Source: Diplonema japonicum
Lineage: Eukaryota > Euglenozoa > Diplonemea > Diplonemida > Diplonemidae
Length of the DNA stretch: 64,000 nucleotides
Assembly: GCA_964019335.1 (NCBI GenBank)
Contig: OZ025654.1
Coordinates: forward strand, 186,001 to 250,000
Direction of reading: 5' to 3'
Shown here: one piece after another, positions 46,173 to 55,410 of the stretch
Position numbering within the stretch: position 1 is the first letter of the stretch
How the letters are laid out: every line of letters begins with the position of its first letter
Made by a program: the position numbers and the translations under genes
Notes under the pieces: model-generated
The model's input: only the letters and a program-made list of their open reading frames with translations
What the model was told of the DNA's origin: nothing
Database searches by the model: none

Positions 46173-47540
46173 ATAATACTGTAAAACGAAAAATCCCCGA
46201 CGGAAAATGTCCCGGTTTTTTTGGCGTCCAGGAACTTCTTTTGTAGGTCGTCAGGGGGCCTGGTCCACCACCTACATACTGGCCCGGGCTGCAAACGGCA
46301 ATCGTTCCAAGAACCCCCACCAGATAATTTATAGCAAAAAGGAAGAAACAACTCCGAGTGTTTCATAATTAGCCCGATTATTGGGCGATGTCGTTAGGCT
46401 CATTCGGTGCTTGACCCAGGCTCGGACCCCGGATAATCCCTCTTTTGCCGTTGTATAAGTTGCAGATGCAACTTATCCCCAGCCAAGGAAACAGCCAGCT
46501 GTCCGGTTATTTGTTTTAACAATATTATTGTCGAGACTAAAAACTAGTTGATGGCAGCGTAATGAGCTATTTTATTAGGTAAAATTCCGCTCGTGCGCAC
46601 AAACAAAGAAAATGTCAAGGCACGAGTTCGAACTAGGGAAGGTTAAGTGGACGGACGTCGAGACATCGACATATCCTCCTTCGGCTACCCCCGCTCGTGC
46701 GCACAAACAAATGGAGCGCCAACTAGTTTTTGCCCGTTTGTCCCCAAGCCACGGACTCTTACGACCTTAGCACCCCTTTTTTTTGTTTTGGTTTTTAACC
46801 AACGGCATCAGCTGGAGGGGTTTGGTCCATATTCCAGACCAATTCCGGCCTTGCTTTCTGCATGTCGATTGTGGACCTGTTATTCCATGGCGAAACAGTC
46901 TTTGTCCGTCTCGTTTCCGGGATTTCCGGTGGTGGGCCTGCGGCTTCTGTAGCCTTTATTGCTGCAAAGTTTGTCCCAGCTGGTGGAAAAGGACAGTGTC
47001 CACCAAGGTCTACCAGGTCTGTCTTTCGGGCTGGTTTGGAGCGCAGCCTTCCTGCCTATCGACCCAAGCAAAAACCTTGTCGGTCTCTGCCTCGGTCAGA
47101 AGAGGGTTTGCGACCGACGGTAAAGGGGGCAGCAACAGGTCCAACAGAGCCCCCAAAGTCTTTTTTCCTATAGATAGCAGCGTATCGCCCAATACGGGTT
47201 TAGCATCCTTCGGGAGCTGGAGCTGCTTTCGGGGTGAGCTGGCCGGGTGTCAGCAACCAAAGCTGGGCGCCAGCTGCTCAACATCCTTTGGGTAGCCGAA
47301 CTGGCCATGACGAAAGAAGTACGGGTTCATGAGATTGAAAAAGAAAATTTAAACTGCCACGCAGGGTAAACATCTTGGCTCTGCATACGAGCTCTGCACA
47401 AGGAATAAAGCCCTCCAGGCAAACGTGGTGGTATGGAAAAAAAAAGCACTTCCAGAAAAACTCTCGGACGGAAAATGCCCGGGTTCTTTTGGTGTCCACG
47501 AGTTCTTCCGTCCGACACTTATTCGTTTTACAGTAATTAT
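46173..47540. mobile_element. Inverted-repeat-bounded insertion, possible DNA transposon
   Basis: Starts ATAATACTGTAAAACGAA and ends TTCGTTTTACAGTAATTAT, an imperfect inverted pair. Subterminal copies of GACGGAAAATGYCCSGGTT and TTTTGGYGTCCA occur at both ends. It lies inside the upstream flank of the second alpha-galactosidase, where copy 1 has no equivalent. On the minus strand a coding-like remnant reads LLPPLPSVANPLLTEAETDK before a stop. But 47345-47420 resembles 26740-26815 of the other flank, so the boundaries are uncertain. Confidence 0.35.
46509..46610. repeat. CATCAACTAGT dispersed repeat, copy 2 (inverted)
   Basis: AACAATATTATTGTCGAGAC followed by TAAAAACTAGTTGATGGCAG and TATTTTATTAGGTAAAATTCC, the reverse complement of the copies at 31991 and 52753. 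CGCTCGTGCGCACAAACAAA at its end recurs at 46689. Confidence 0.65.
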
Positions 47541-48305
47541 AAACCCTCCTCCCCGGGCACAAACAGTTGAGCCTCCTGCTCAGGGGTATATTAAGGCGGG
47601 GTATAATAAAGGCAGGGGGCTTTAAAAAGAATACATTAGGAGATTAGGACGTTCAGACAGCGGAAACAGTGAATTTGCAGCCGAGCGCTGCAAAAGAGAA
47701 AGAAAAAAAAATGGGGGATGGGGGGGGGGGGGGAAACACATGGGCATATGATATAATTTTTAAAAAGGTCGTTCGTGATATCACCTATACTATGAGGACT
47801 AAGGAGAGGGAAAAAAAAAGAAAGAAAAGGACTGGAAAAAAAAAGGGCAGCAAGGAAACTCGATTTCGGTTTTGTAATTCATGCTTAACTGTAGAAATAC
47901 AAAAACGCAGGGAAAGACACAACTCCCCCCAACGCCCCCCTGGTCTCCCTGGCTGCGTCTAAAACGTAATGCAGTCTTGAATAGCAGCTTTGGTGGAACA
48001 GCCCACAGCACGCATTTCGTCAATAAAACAAAAGAACCTTGGGAAAAGGGAAAAAGAGAAAGGAACAGATAGTGCCGCCCATGATTGCTCTGCAGACCTA
48101 GTACCCTTACCCACACTTCATGTACGGGAGGCAACAAGGCACATAACAGAAAAACAAGGCACACCTATGGTAAAACACACGCGACACAAGAGAGAAAAGA
48201 AAAAAAAAAAGGAAATAAGGAGATAAAGAAAGAAATCAGAAAAGGGGAAGAAGAGAATCTTTTAAAGATCGATCTTCATTTTATTTCTCCTGCTTCTCAG
48301 TTGTA
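47541..48305. other. Spacer
   Basis: Contains a 14-G run (47720-47733) and sequence resembling 26880-27015 (GCAGCCGAGCGCTGCAAA, ACACATGGGCATATGATATA). I see no gene. Confidence 0.55.
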
Positions 48306-49007
48306 TCAGAGGGTCCTGCAGAGGATGCCAGCAATAGCTTCCTCGTGCTTGGCAAGGAGGCCGTGCTTCTTAGCAAGGCTGACCATCGGGGGGGTGAGGT
48401 ACGGCAATACCGACAGGCGGTACTGAGGGTCCTTAATGAGGCTGAAGCCAGTGATGTCGCGGCCAGAGTAAGCATCCTGGAAGGTGTCGACGATGGCCCA
48501 CTCGCTGGTGTTGTAGTCGAAGGTCAACTGCTCACCTTTCTTGATGTCACGCTTGGAGCAGAAGTACAGAGTGTCGAGCCTGTTCGAGGACCCGGGGTAA
48601 ACCCTTGTGCTGTTGTTGTCAAAAAGAAGGAACATGGAAGGGTCGCAAGAGTGTGCCGCGAGCTGCGAGCCGCCAACAGACAGCAGATGATCCTCCTCGG
48701 ACACCTGAATGGTCCACGTGTTGGGCTCCGACATCACAATCCCGTCCACAGGCATGATGATGGTGTCTTTAGGGATGTCTACCTGTGCCACCACACACCT
48801 CCCAAGGTCCTGGTGCTGCGAAAGCCCTGACAGCTTCCCCAGAACGGTGCTGTCAGTAGTGTCCGCAAGCTGCTTGTGGATGCCCTCCGGCCAGCTCCCC
48901 TCAATCCTATCAACCTTCTGCTGAACAAGAACGTTCCTCACGGCATTCTTGACGTCTTTGTCCCACTTGCCATGCTGCACTGCTACACGGAAACCACCAC
49001 GGATCAT
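48306..49007 (-). CDS. Small SET-domain protein
   Basis: 233 aa from ATG at 49007 (MIRGGFRVAVQHGKWDKD). SET-like features: LGRCVVAQVDIPKDTIIM (first strand), LAAHSCDPSMFLLF (matching the NHSCxPN motif), and KKGEQLTFDYNTSEW followed by FQDAYSGRDITGF (post-core). A Cys-poor C-terminal helix ends the protein. SET proteins transfer methyl groups from S-adenosylmethionine to lysine of histones or other proteins. The divergent active site makes the substrate unclear. The start follows GGTTAGCAG at 49010. No intron is evident. Confidence 0.8.
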   Translation of the reverse strand: MIRGGFRVAVQHGKWDKDVKNAVRNVLVQQKVDRIEGSWPEGIHKQLADTTDSTVLGKLSGLSQHQDLGRCVVAQVDIPKDTIIMPVDGIVMSEPNTWTIQVSEEDHLLSVGGSQLAAHSCDPSMFLLFDNNSTRVYPGSSNRLDTLYFCSKRDIKKGEQLTFDYNTSEWAIVDTFQDAYSGRDITGFSLIKDPQYRLSVLPYLTPPMVSLAKKHGLLAKHEEAIAGILCRTL

Positions 49008-49076
49008 TGCTGCTAACCTTTCAGTGAGTGTATTGTATGAGTTAAAAGGAACAAAAGCTTAATAAAAAATATGTCT

Positions 49077-49940
49077 TTACTCACGGAAGAGGGAAGGCCA
49101 CGCAACGCCTTTTGTCTGCTTTTCCAGCGTGATGACGAGGTCACCGTCCACCAAGCACCAGATCATGTCCTCGGAGATGACCTTGCTGTAGAGTTTGCCC
49201 AGCAGCAGCTGGGTGCTGTTTGCCGTCACCTCGAGAGAGCCTGGCTTGCAATTCACAGAAATCCCTTTTCGGGTGAGCTGCGGAACAACAACCTCGACCT
49301 CATCATCCATCTGCTTCCACCTGTACCCGTTGCATTCTGTCTCTTTGTTGCGCATGGCCTCCTTCATGTCGTCCATCCCATCCCTCAAATGCATCAGCTT
49401 CTCAAATGACCCTTTCCCAAACGACCCTTCCACCTGTGGTGCCGTCAAGCTTCCTTCCACATCTTTTCCATCACCATAGAGAAACTCGCCATCTGCCTCC
49501 ATTCCTACACGGTACGGAAATGGTAGAAACGGTACGTGGGGGGGGGGGGGGGGGGGGGGAAGGCAGAGCAAAGAAAATGAAGTGAAGAAGAAAATAGAAT
49601 CTTATAAACAAGAAAAAGGAGCTTAAAAAGAACAAGATAAAGGGTCAGCTTGTTTTATATCCCTCCCTCCTTACCTCCTTCTATCTCGCGGAAGTCGAAT
49701 GGAAAGCTGATGTATTGAACTTGAACTTCCAGGAGACCAACGGAGGCTTGGGGCTTCGTCTATCGAACAATTCAAAAGGCACGGAATTAATTCAGGCCAA
49801 GACCCTCGGACAACACCGGTTGCAATGATTGCGCCTTATCACCGCCTCACCTCACCCTTTTGACTTTGCACTAAACTTCTGAGAAAAAGAAACTGTGTTA
49901 CAACTGTTACATATCACAATCTTAAAGAATAACTACCCAT
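49077..49940 (-). CDS. CS/NudC-domain protein with introns
   Basis: The last exon (49077-49504) encodes the CS domain: YRWKQMDDEVEVVVPQ, KPGSLEVTANSTQLLLGKLY, MIWCLVDGDLVITLEK and KGVAWPSLF. Upstream, 49675 ends an open segment reading SVGLLEVQVQYISFPFDFRE before GTAAGG. With the acceptor CCGTGTAG at 49505 this gives a 170-nt GT-AG intron (49505-49674) containing 22 C. A first exon of ATGG (49937-49940), joined by GTAGTT...CAAG to 49746, would give 167 aa in frame; that intron (49747-49936) is tentative. CS-domain proteins act as Hsp90 co-chaperones or dynein-pathway factors. Confidence 0.7.
49538..49559. repeat. 22-G homopolymer inside the CS-gene intron
   Basis: The longest G run of the window. 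On the transcript it is a C run just before the proposed 3' splice site, where it would act as the polypyrimidine tract. Confidence 0.9.
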
Positions 49941-50091
49941 TCCTTTTTCTCAAGAAAATAGAAGTGGCATGTAAAAGAAAAGAAAAAGAACAAACAAAAA
50001 AAGAGAAACCCCACTAACCTTTCTGGTTATAAATAAGAAGCTTACAAGGGAAAGGGGAAATTACTGTGATTTGGAAAGAGAAAAAACAACA

Positions 50092-52044
50092 CTAGCTTAC
50101 AAACTTATCTTCATCTTCGTCGATCTCCTGTGAGTCCAAAATATGAATAACAGTGGAGTGCTGCCCATCTGTGAGGTCGACTGAGTCATGCAGGTCAGAG
50201 GTAACACGGGAAGGGCCAAGGGCCACCTCGATGGTGGCCTTGCGCACGGCGTCGAGGAGGTGCGGGCGGGTGTGGATGAGCCCCGGGAAGCCCAGTATCT
50301 TATCCTTTATGTGTTGCATGAGAAGCTCTAGTGTGTCCTGCGATGCGGCGGTTGCCGTGAAGTTAGATGCCGTCTGCAGCCCATCATCATATCCCCCATC
50401 CTCGGGACAAGGGAACGCCCCTGTGGGGATCCTGGGCGGCATCCCCTCGTCCTCCTGGAAGTCCACTCCCAGTAGCTCTTCTTCGCTCATGTGAAACAGT
50501 TCGCTGTGCATGATCTGCGATAGATCCATCCTTGCCTTCTGATCCCTTTCCATACATCCCTTGATCAAGTCCACAAGCATATCAGGCGCTCCTTCAGGCA
50601 ACGGGTGGTCTACCTTTGGGATGTAATTGTAGCAAATCGTCTCCAGCTCGGCCCCAAACTGCACCACGTGGTTCCAAGGATGCAGCCCTGTGTTCATCTC
50701 CAATGCGATGCAGCCTACGGCCCACACGTCAGACGCCGTCGAGAAAATGCCTCTTAACGCCTCAGGCGAGCAGTACAGAGGGGTATGCGGGAGGTTCATG
50801 TTGTCGTCGCTCTGAGCCAACGACCTGGCGCCCCCAAAGTCTGCAAGCTTAATCTTCCCGTCGGATGTGCACAAAATGTTCGCAGGCTTGAGGTCGCCGT
50901 GGATGGTGTTCATGCTGTGAAGGTACTGCACGCCGTGCACCACCTGCTGCAGGAGTCGCACCAGCAGCACCACAGGCAGCCCCGACCCGAAGTCTCTGAT
51001 GAGCGACCCTAGCGTGCCGAAGGGCACCAGCTCCATCACGATGACAGCACGCTTCTCAGTGCGATAGAAGGCGAAGATCTCCACCACGTTGTCATGCGCA
51101 AGGCTGCGCATCGTTTGGAACTCGCGTTGTATCTTCCCCGCGTCGCAGCCCTCCTTCAGCGGGACCACCTTCATCGCCACGTGCTCGCCTGTGTCCTGCC
51201 GCACCCCACGGTACACCGTCCCGAAGCCCCCTCGGCCGATCTCTTCGAGCGCCTTGAATAGCCGGAAGGTAGAGAACACCTTCGACAGCTTGCGGGTGTT
51301 CTTTGGAGTACCCATGGACCCCTCGGTGCTCTCCTGGAGGACATCTTTGTCGGGTGGCAGCAAGCGGAAGTACCTGTTGCGTGACATGTCGTCATAAGAG
51401 AAGAAGAAGCCGCCAGAAGCGAGGGGCGGATGAACCTGTGTGGCTGCAGGGAGCCACGCGAAAAACCTGGTGTTCGAAGAGTGCGACAGGGAGACGGGTT
51501 TCATGAGGCCTTGCGAGAACAGCGTGTTGGTCATCTTCATGTCGAGCCTGTGCGGGCCGTCGAAGTTGAGGATCTGGTTGCCAACCAAGCTGATGGCATT
51601 GATGCGGATCACTTGCTGGTTCCGGCCGAAGTACACGAAACCGCCGTTCGTGAGGAGCACCTTCTCCTCGTCGTCCGGCGGTGTCGATGTCTTGCCAGGC
51701 TCAGTGCGCAAAGGAGGGTAGAGAAAAGCATATTTAATGGCCTTCCTCGGTATCTCCATGTTCTCTCTTGCTTCATGACTCATTGTGATATGCGTCAAGG
51801 GGCTTATCTCGCCTACCATTGCTCCATTACGCTCAAGCTGCCATCGCTGTATGGATGCGGGCCCTTTTACCTTATAAATTAAATGTTCCTTGATTACTTC
51901 TATCCGCAGTTTCCCACCCCTCGTGACGTCTGCCATCACTGACAAGGGACCGAAGTCCTCTTCTAGGTCCTCAGCCTTGTCGTCTCTGTCATCGATCCAT
52001 GCTTCTCCCTCAGTTCCGTTCTCGCGGTCGACACTGGATTCCAT
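50092..52044 (-). CDS. Serine/threonine protein kinase with novel N-terminal domain
   Basis: 650 aa from ATG at 52044 (MESSVDRENGTEGEAW). Residues about 25-255 are not a domain I recognise (FGPLSVMADVTRGGKLRIEV, VYFGRNQQVIRINAISL). The kinase domain (about 258-515) has IGRGGFGTVYRG, VAMKVVPL (ATP-site Lys), HGDLKPANIL (catalytic Asp, with HGD in place of HRD), LADFGGA, TPLYCSPEALRG and SDVWAVGCIALEM. It resembles the STE/MAP3K-like group. The acidic C-terminal tail includes a predicted helical region. The frame has no introns. CTTCTTCCCACAG ends at 52052 and is followed immediately by an out-of-frame ATG. Confidence 0.9.
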   Translation of the reverse strand: MESSVDRENGTEGEAWIDDRDDKAEDLEEDFGPLSVMADVTRGGKLRIEVIKEHLIYKVKGPASIQRWQLERNGAMVGEISPLTHITMSHEARENMEIPRKAIKYAFLYPPLRTEPGKTSTPPDDEEKVLLTNGGFVYFGRNQQVIRINAISLVGNQILNFDGPHRLDMKMTNTLFSQGLMKPVSLSHSSNTRFFAWLPAATQVHPPLASGGFFFSYDDMSRNRYFRLLPPDKDVLQESTEGSMGTPKNTRKLSKVFSTFRLFKALEEIGRGGFGTVYRGVRQDTGEHVAMKVVPLKEGCDAGKIQREFQTMRSLAHDNVVEIFAFYRTEKRAVIVMELVPFGTLGSLIRDFGSGLPVVLLVRLLQQVVHGVQYLHSMNTIHGDLKPANILCTSDGKIKLADFGGARSLAQSDDNMNLPHTPLYCSPEALRGIFSTASDVWAVGCIALEMNTGLHPWNHVVQFGAELETICYNYIPKVDHPLPEGAPDMLVDLIKGCMERDQKARMDLSQIMHSELFHMSEEELLGVDFQEDEGMPPRIPTGAFPCPEDGGYDDGLQTASNFTATAASQDTLELLMQHIKDKILGFPGLIHTRPHLLDAVRKATIEVALGPSRVTSDLHDSVDLTDGQHSTVIHILDSQEIDEDEDKFVS

Positions 52045-52051
52045 TTGACAT

Positions 52052-52076
52052 CTGTGGGAAGAAGGGTAGAAAGAGT
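52052..52076 (-). promoter_or_regulatory. Acceptor-like TTTCTACCCTTCTTCCCACAG
   Basis: A strong pyrimidine tract ends in CAG at 52052. The next bases, ATGTCAA, form a short out-of-frame uORF of about 13 codons overlapping the kinase start at 52044. Confidence 0.5.
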
Positions 52077-52752
52077 GATACAAAGAATACACAGAAAAAC
52101 TACGAAAACAACCGGAACAGGGAGAAGGATGACAACACAGTTAAAAAGAAGAAGAAGAAAAAAACTGTAACCAAGAGGAAGATAAAAGAAGAATAAACTG
52201 TAGAGGTGTTATTCCTTTTTCTTTCCTCCTTATTGAATATTGTCATTCTTCTTGTTTATTCGAAATCTCCTGCTTCCTGAAGTCTGTGGGAAAGTGGTGA
52301 CAAAGAAAATAAAAATAAAAATAAGAGGGGGCTTCTAAAAGGCCGCAAAAACCCGGTTAGCTCTTTCAGTTTCTGGCCATTCGATACAGGTGACAGAGAC
52401 CAGTCCTGTGTCATTTCAGACTCTTTATGGCTGCTGCGACTGAAACGCGAAACTGTGGATACGATCCGCCCCACATGGCGTGCTCGGTCCAGATGTAAAT
52501 ATGCAAAAAAGAACAACGGCTGGTCATTCTTTGTTTGCGCGTAATGGTTACAAACCATTTTCCTTTTTAATAAATTACTAATAAAGAAATTATTTGTACG
52601 CATAACACGCCAACGTTCTTTAACATATTCTAAAGACCTTACCCCAGTATTAAAAGAATAAAATAACTCTTTCATTTCCCGATAATATTATTCTTTCTTT
52701 CTTCGCTCCATATTAAGTACAAAAAGGCGTTTTCATTTTGTTTATGCTGAAC

Positions 52753-52835
52753 AAGCATTCTACCCAATAAAATCATCACGCTGCCATCAACTAGTTCTTA
52801 GTCTCGACAATAATATTGTTAAGACGAAAGAACAG
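52753..52835. repeat. CATCAACTAGT dispersed repeat, copy 3
   Basis: CACGCTGCCATCAACTAGTT, then CTTAGTCTCGACAATAATAT and TGTTAAGAC. Same orientation as the copy at 31991. Confidence 0.65.
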
Positions 52836-53879
52836 AAGTTTAACACAGCTTTCTTCTGTCCATTCACCATCGAAAGAACGCCTTAAACCTTTAAAAAAAA
52901 AGAAGAAAGAGAAAAAACTATAAAACACAGGGATGGCTTTTTTAATTACTTTCTTTCGTTCTCCAACCCTGGGGATCAGCATGCGCTGTACCGGGAACAC
53001 TAGCCGTTCTTATTTTACCTCTAAGTATAACCTCGTCTCTTACTCAAAGAGAGAGCCAGCAAATGCCCCTGGTGATGTCTTAAAAAATAAAAATAAAAAT
53101 AAAACTGCAGTCTTCTTATTATTAAGTGGAATCAGGGGAGCATCATCTCCACAAGGATTGGCAGAAGCAAGTTAAAAACAAATGCAGGCTGTCGAGACCT
53201 AGCTATCGCGCTTCGACTTTCACAGTTTCCTGTTTCGTTGTTTTGTTCTTTTTGTTGGCTGAACGGAAAAGAAAAACCTTTTTTTCTTTTTTTTTTCTTT
53301 TTTTTTTTTTTGCACGCACTGAAGCGAAATAAACGAAACTAGTGAAAGGGGGGAGACGGCGGAATTTCTTTTTTCTTTTCTTCACATTCTGACACTCTGT
53401 GATCTTTTCAAAATGCTTGAGGCACATCGCCGGAGGGGTTTGCACTAAGAAATCGGGCTTTCTTGGTGAGCAGATCCTAACGCAAGTAGTTTGAAATATG
53501 ACAGCTGTTGGGGTTTCCAAAGAGGGGGAGGGGGAGGGGGAGGGGGGGGTGACCAAAAGCTGGTCTTTCGTTTTCGCGAAGAGAAACGTTATAAAAAAAA
53601 AGGGAAAGAAAAATATCTGTATTCTTCAAAAAAGAATTGAAAAGGTGGTATTTTGGTATGTGTTTCTTTTTCTTTTTCTTCTTTTTTTTTTTCTTTTTGT
53701 GCTTTGTCCTCTCACTTTAGAGGACCACTGAGAAATCCAATGGCAGGCAGGTTGATATCGAGAAAAAGAACAAATAAATCCGAGAAGGAAGGCCATTGAT
53801 TGTGCTTTGTTCTGATCAAGTGATGCTTCTGGAAGGGCCTAAAGCCCGACGCAGAGACAAGGGATTCTCCCTTTTTCTT

Positions 53880-53960
53880 TAACCCCTAAACGCCCGCGCG
53901 GACGTTTTTGTCCTTATTTCAAAATTTGCTTTTTCGCTAAGTACTTTCTTTTGAACACGG
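53880..53960. repeat. 80-bp dispersed repeat, inverted relative to 32492
   Basis: AACCCCTAAACGCCCGCGCG then GACGTTTTTGTCCTTATTTC and AAAATTTGCTTTTTCGCTAA. It is the reverse complement of 32492-32572 with few differences. Confidence 0.75.
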
Positions 53961-54299
53961 CCGCTGGACTTCAAAATATGGCATTGTTGCGCGGTTTATT
54001 TTGTCTTGAAACTACATTTTTGCGTTAAAACTTTTGTTTTAATTGAAACCGGCAGGGTTGGCTTAAAATGAAATCAGATGGTCAAAATAGCAGCGAAAAC
54101 GTGAGTCTCCCCCGACTGGTCAGATATCAAGGTAATCGCTACATGCGACTCATAAAACGGTTACCTGGCGAACTTCAACATTTTCAGCAAGAAGTCCACA
54201 ACACAGGACCTAGTCATGCGTACTGTCGACTCCTAAGGGTTTGCTGTCGACCCCTGACCGGCAAGACCAGCTCCAGGGGACTGGAGTTCGGCATATGAA

Positions 54300-54780
54300 A
54301 ACCCGGAAGTAGTCGTTATTTATTGGGTCCTGGGCTGGTTGCCAACTCCTCCATAATCTGGAAGAAGAGCAGGGAATGTGGCAAAAATTATGGCTTCCCG
54401 AGCTTCAAAGAAGAACTTGTTGGCAAGCTTCTCACCCATGCCCCAAAAACCGATAGCACACACCCCCGACAACACCGTCACCGACCCCCAAGCGCAAACA
54501 CGCTAGCAATGAGGATTCCCTCACTCAGAAATACCCAAAACGTCTCGATTTGACCCTAAATCACACCTCCGAGACCATGATGAACGGAACGAAGGTGAGG
54601 AAGAAGGTGCAAACGTGGTGCCCCTGTTGCAAAACCTCCTTATGCAAAACGTGTTTTTTACCCTTGCATGCTACCCCAGCTGGAAAAAAACTCACAAGTT
54701 GCTTTTTTCATCCCGCAGCCCCAAAAAGTCTCCAGACTGACCTCAATCCTAGAGTTCAGGGCACCAAATAGGGCTGAATG
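54300..54780 (+). pseudogene. Decayed DDE transposase, possibly piggyBac-like
   Basis: Plus-strand frames with several shifts read NSSIIWKKSRECGKNYGF and FKEELVGKLL, then TSRFDPKSHLRDHDERN, and TKVRKKVQTWCPCCKTSLCK followed by TCFLPLHA. The order helix, short linker, then CxxC...LCxxCF..LH zinc knuckle resembles the C-terminus of piggyBac-type transposases. Stops and frame changes break it. It is the only plus-strand coding-like sequence in the window. The call rests on motif memory. Confidence 0.35.
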
Positions 54781-55082
54781 CTGCCCTTTTTACCCCAGCC
54801 ATAACTCCACGGACCCCCCACGACAAGACCCCCCAAAATCGGACATAAAAAGTACACCTTCAATCCCCCTCTTACACACATAGTTAAGTGTTCTCATCTG
54901 AATCTGGCACCTGGAATTGAAAACTTTAGTACTGTTTACCCTTTCCTTGCACCTTCCTATGATTGCATGCTGCCCTTTTTTTGAGTATTTAAAGCAACAA
55001 CGAAAATGGGGGGGTACCGTAGATAGGCTCCGGGCCTTTAGTAATAAGGAAAGGAGAGGGGTCAAAAAAAAAAAGTAATTTA

Positions 55083-55170
55083 AATGAGTTAAAGGAAGTC
55101 GTTGTGAGACGCCAACTCTTCTTCTTCGATGCAAATATTACTCGTGGCCACGAAAGAATATCTTTAACTA
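55083..55170 (-). mobile_element. Truncated LINE 3' end
   Basis: 55085-55112 (plus strand GAGTTAAAGGAAGTCGTTGT then GAGACGCC) matches the 3' terminus of the full LINE at 11663-11692 with one mismatch. ATGCAAATATT nearby also occurs in the LINE. It is an extreme 5'-truncated copy of the same or a sister family. Confidence 0.5.
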
Positions 55171-55410
55171 TTGTTGCATTTTTTGAACAAAAAAAAAAAA
55201 CAAAAACAAAAAGAAGAAAAAAACAAAGAAGAAAAAAGAAGAAGAAAAAAACCAGACACCTAAAGTTCGCGTTTTCACGCTCACCACCAGCTTTATAATA
55301 TTATATAAAAAAAGAGTCGGTTGATTGTTGTTTGTGGTTAACCTGTAGAAGGATAAGCCCAACAATGCTACCCTACTCTTTTTAGCACTAACAATTCATT
55401 TTCAATATAT

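Noticed and set aside
46410-46640. tRNA-like T-loop sequences (for example GAGTTCGAACT)
   Set aside because: I could not pair acceptor, anticodon and D stems around them. A covariance-model search would decide.
46720-47290. pogo/DDE_1 transposase suggested by LVWNMDQTP on the minus strand
   Set aside because: One short motif only, the surrounding residues do not fit the family and the frame is broken; kept only as a coding-like remnant.
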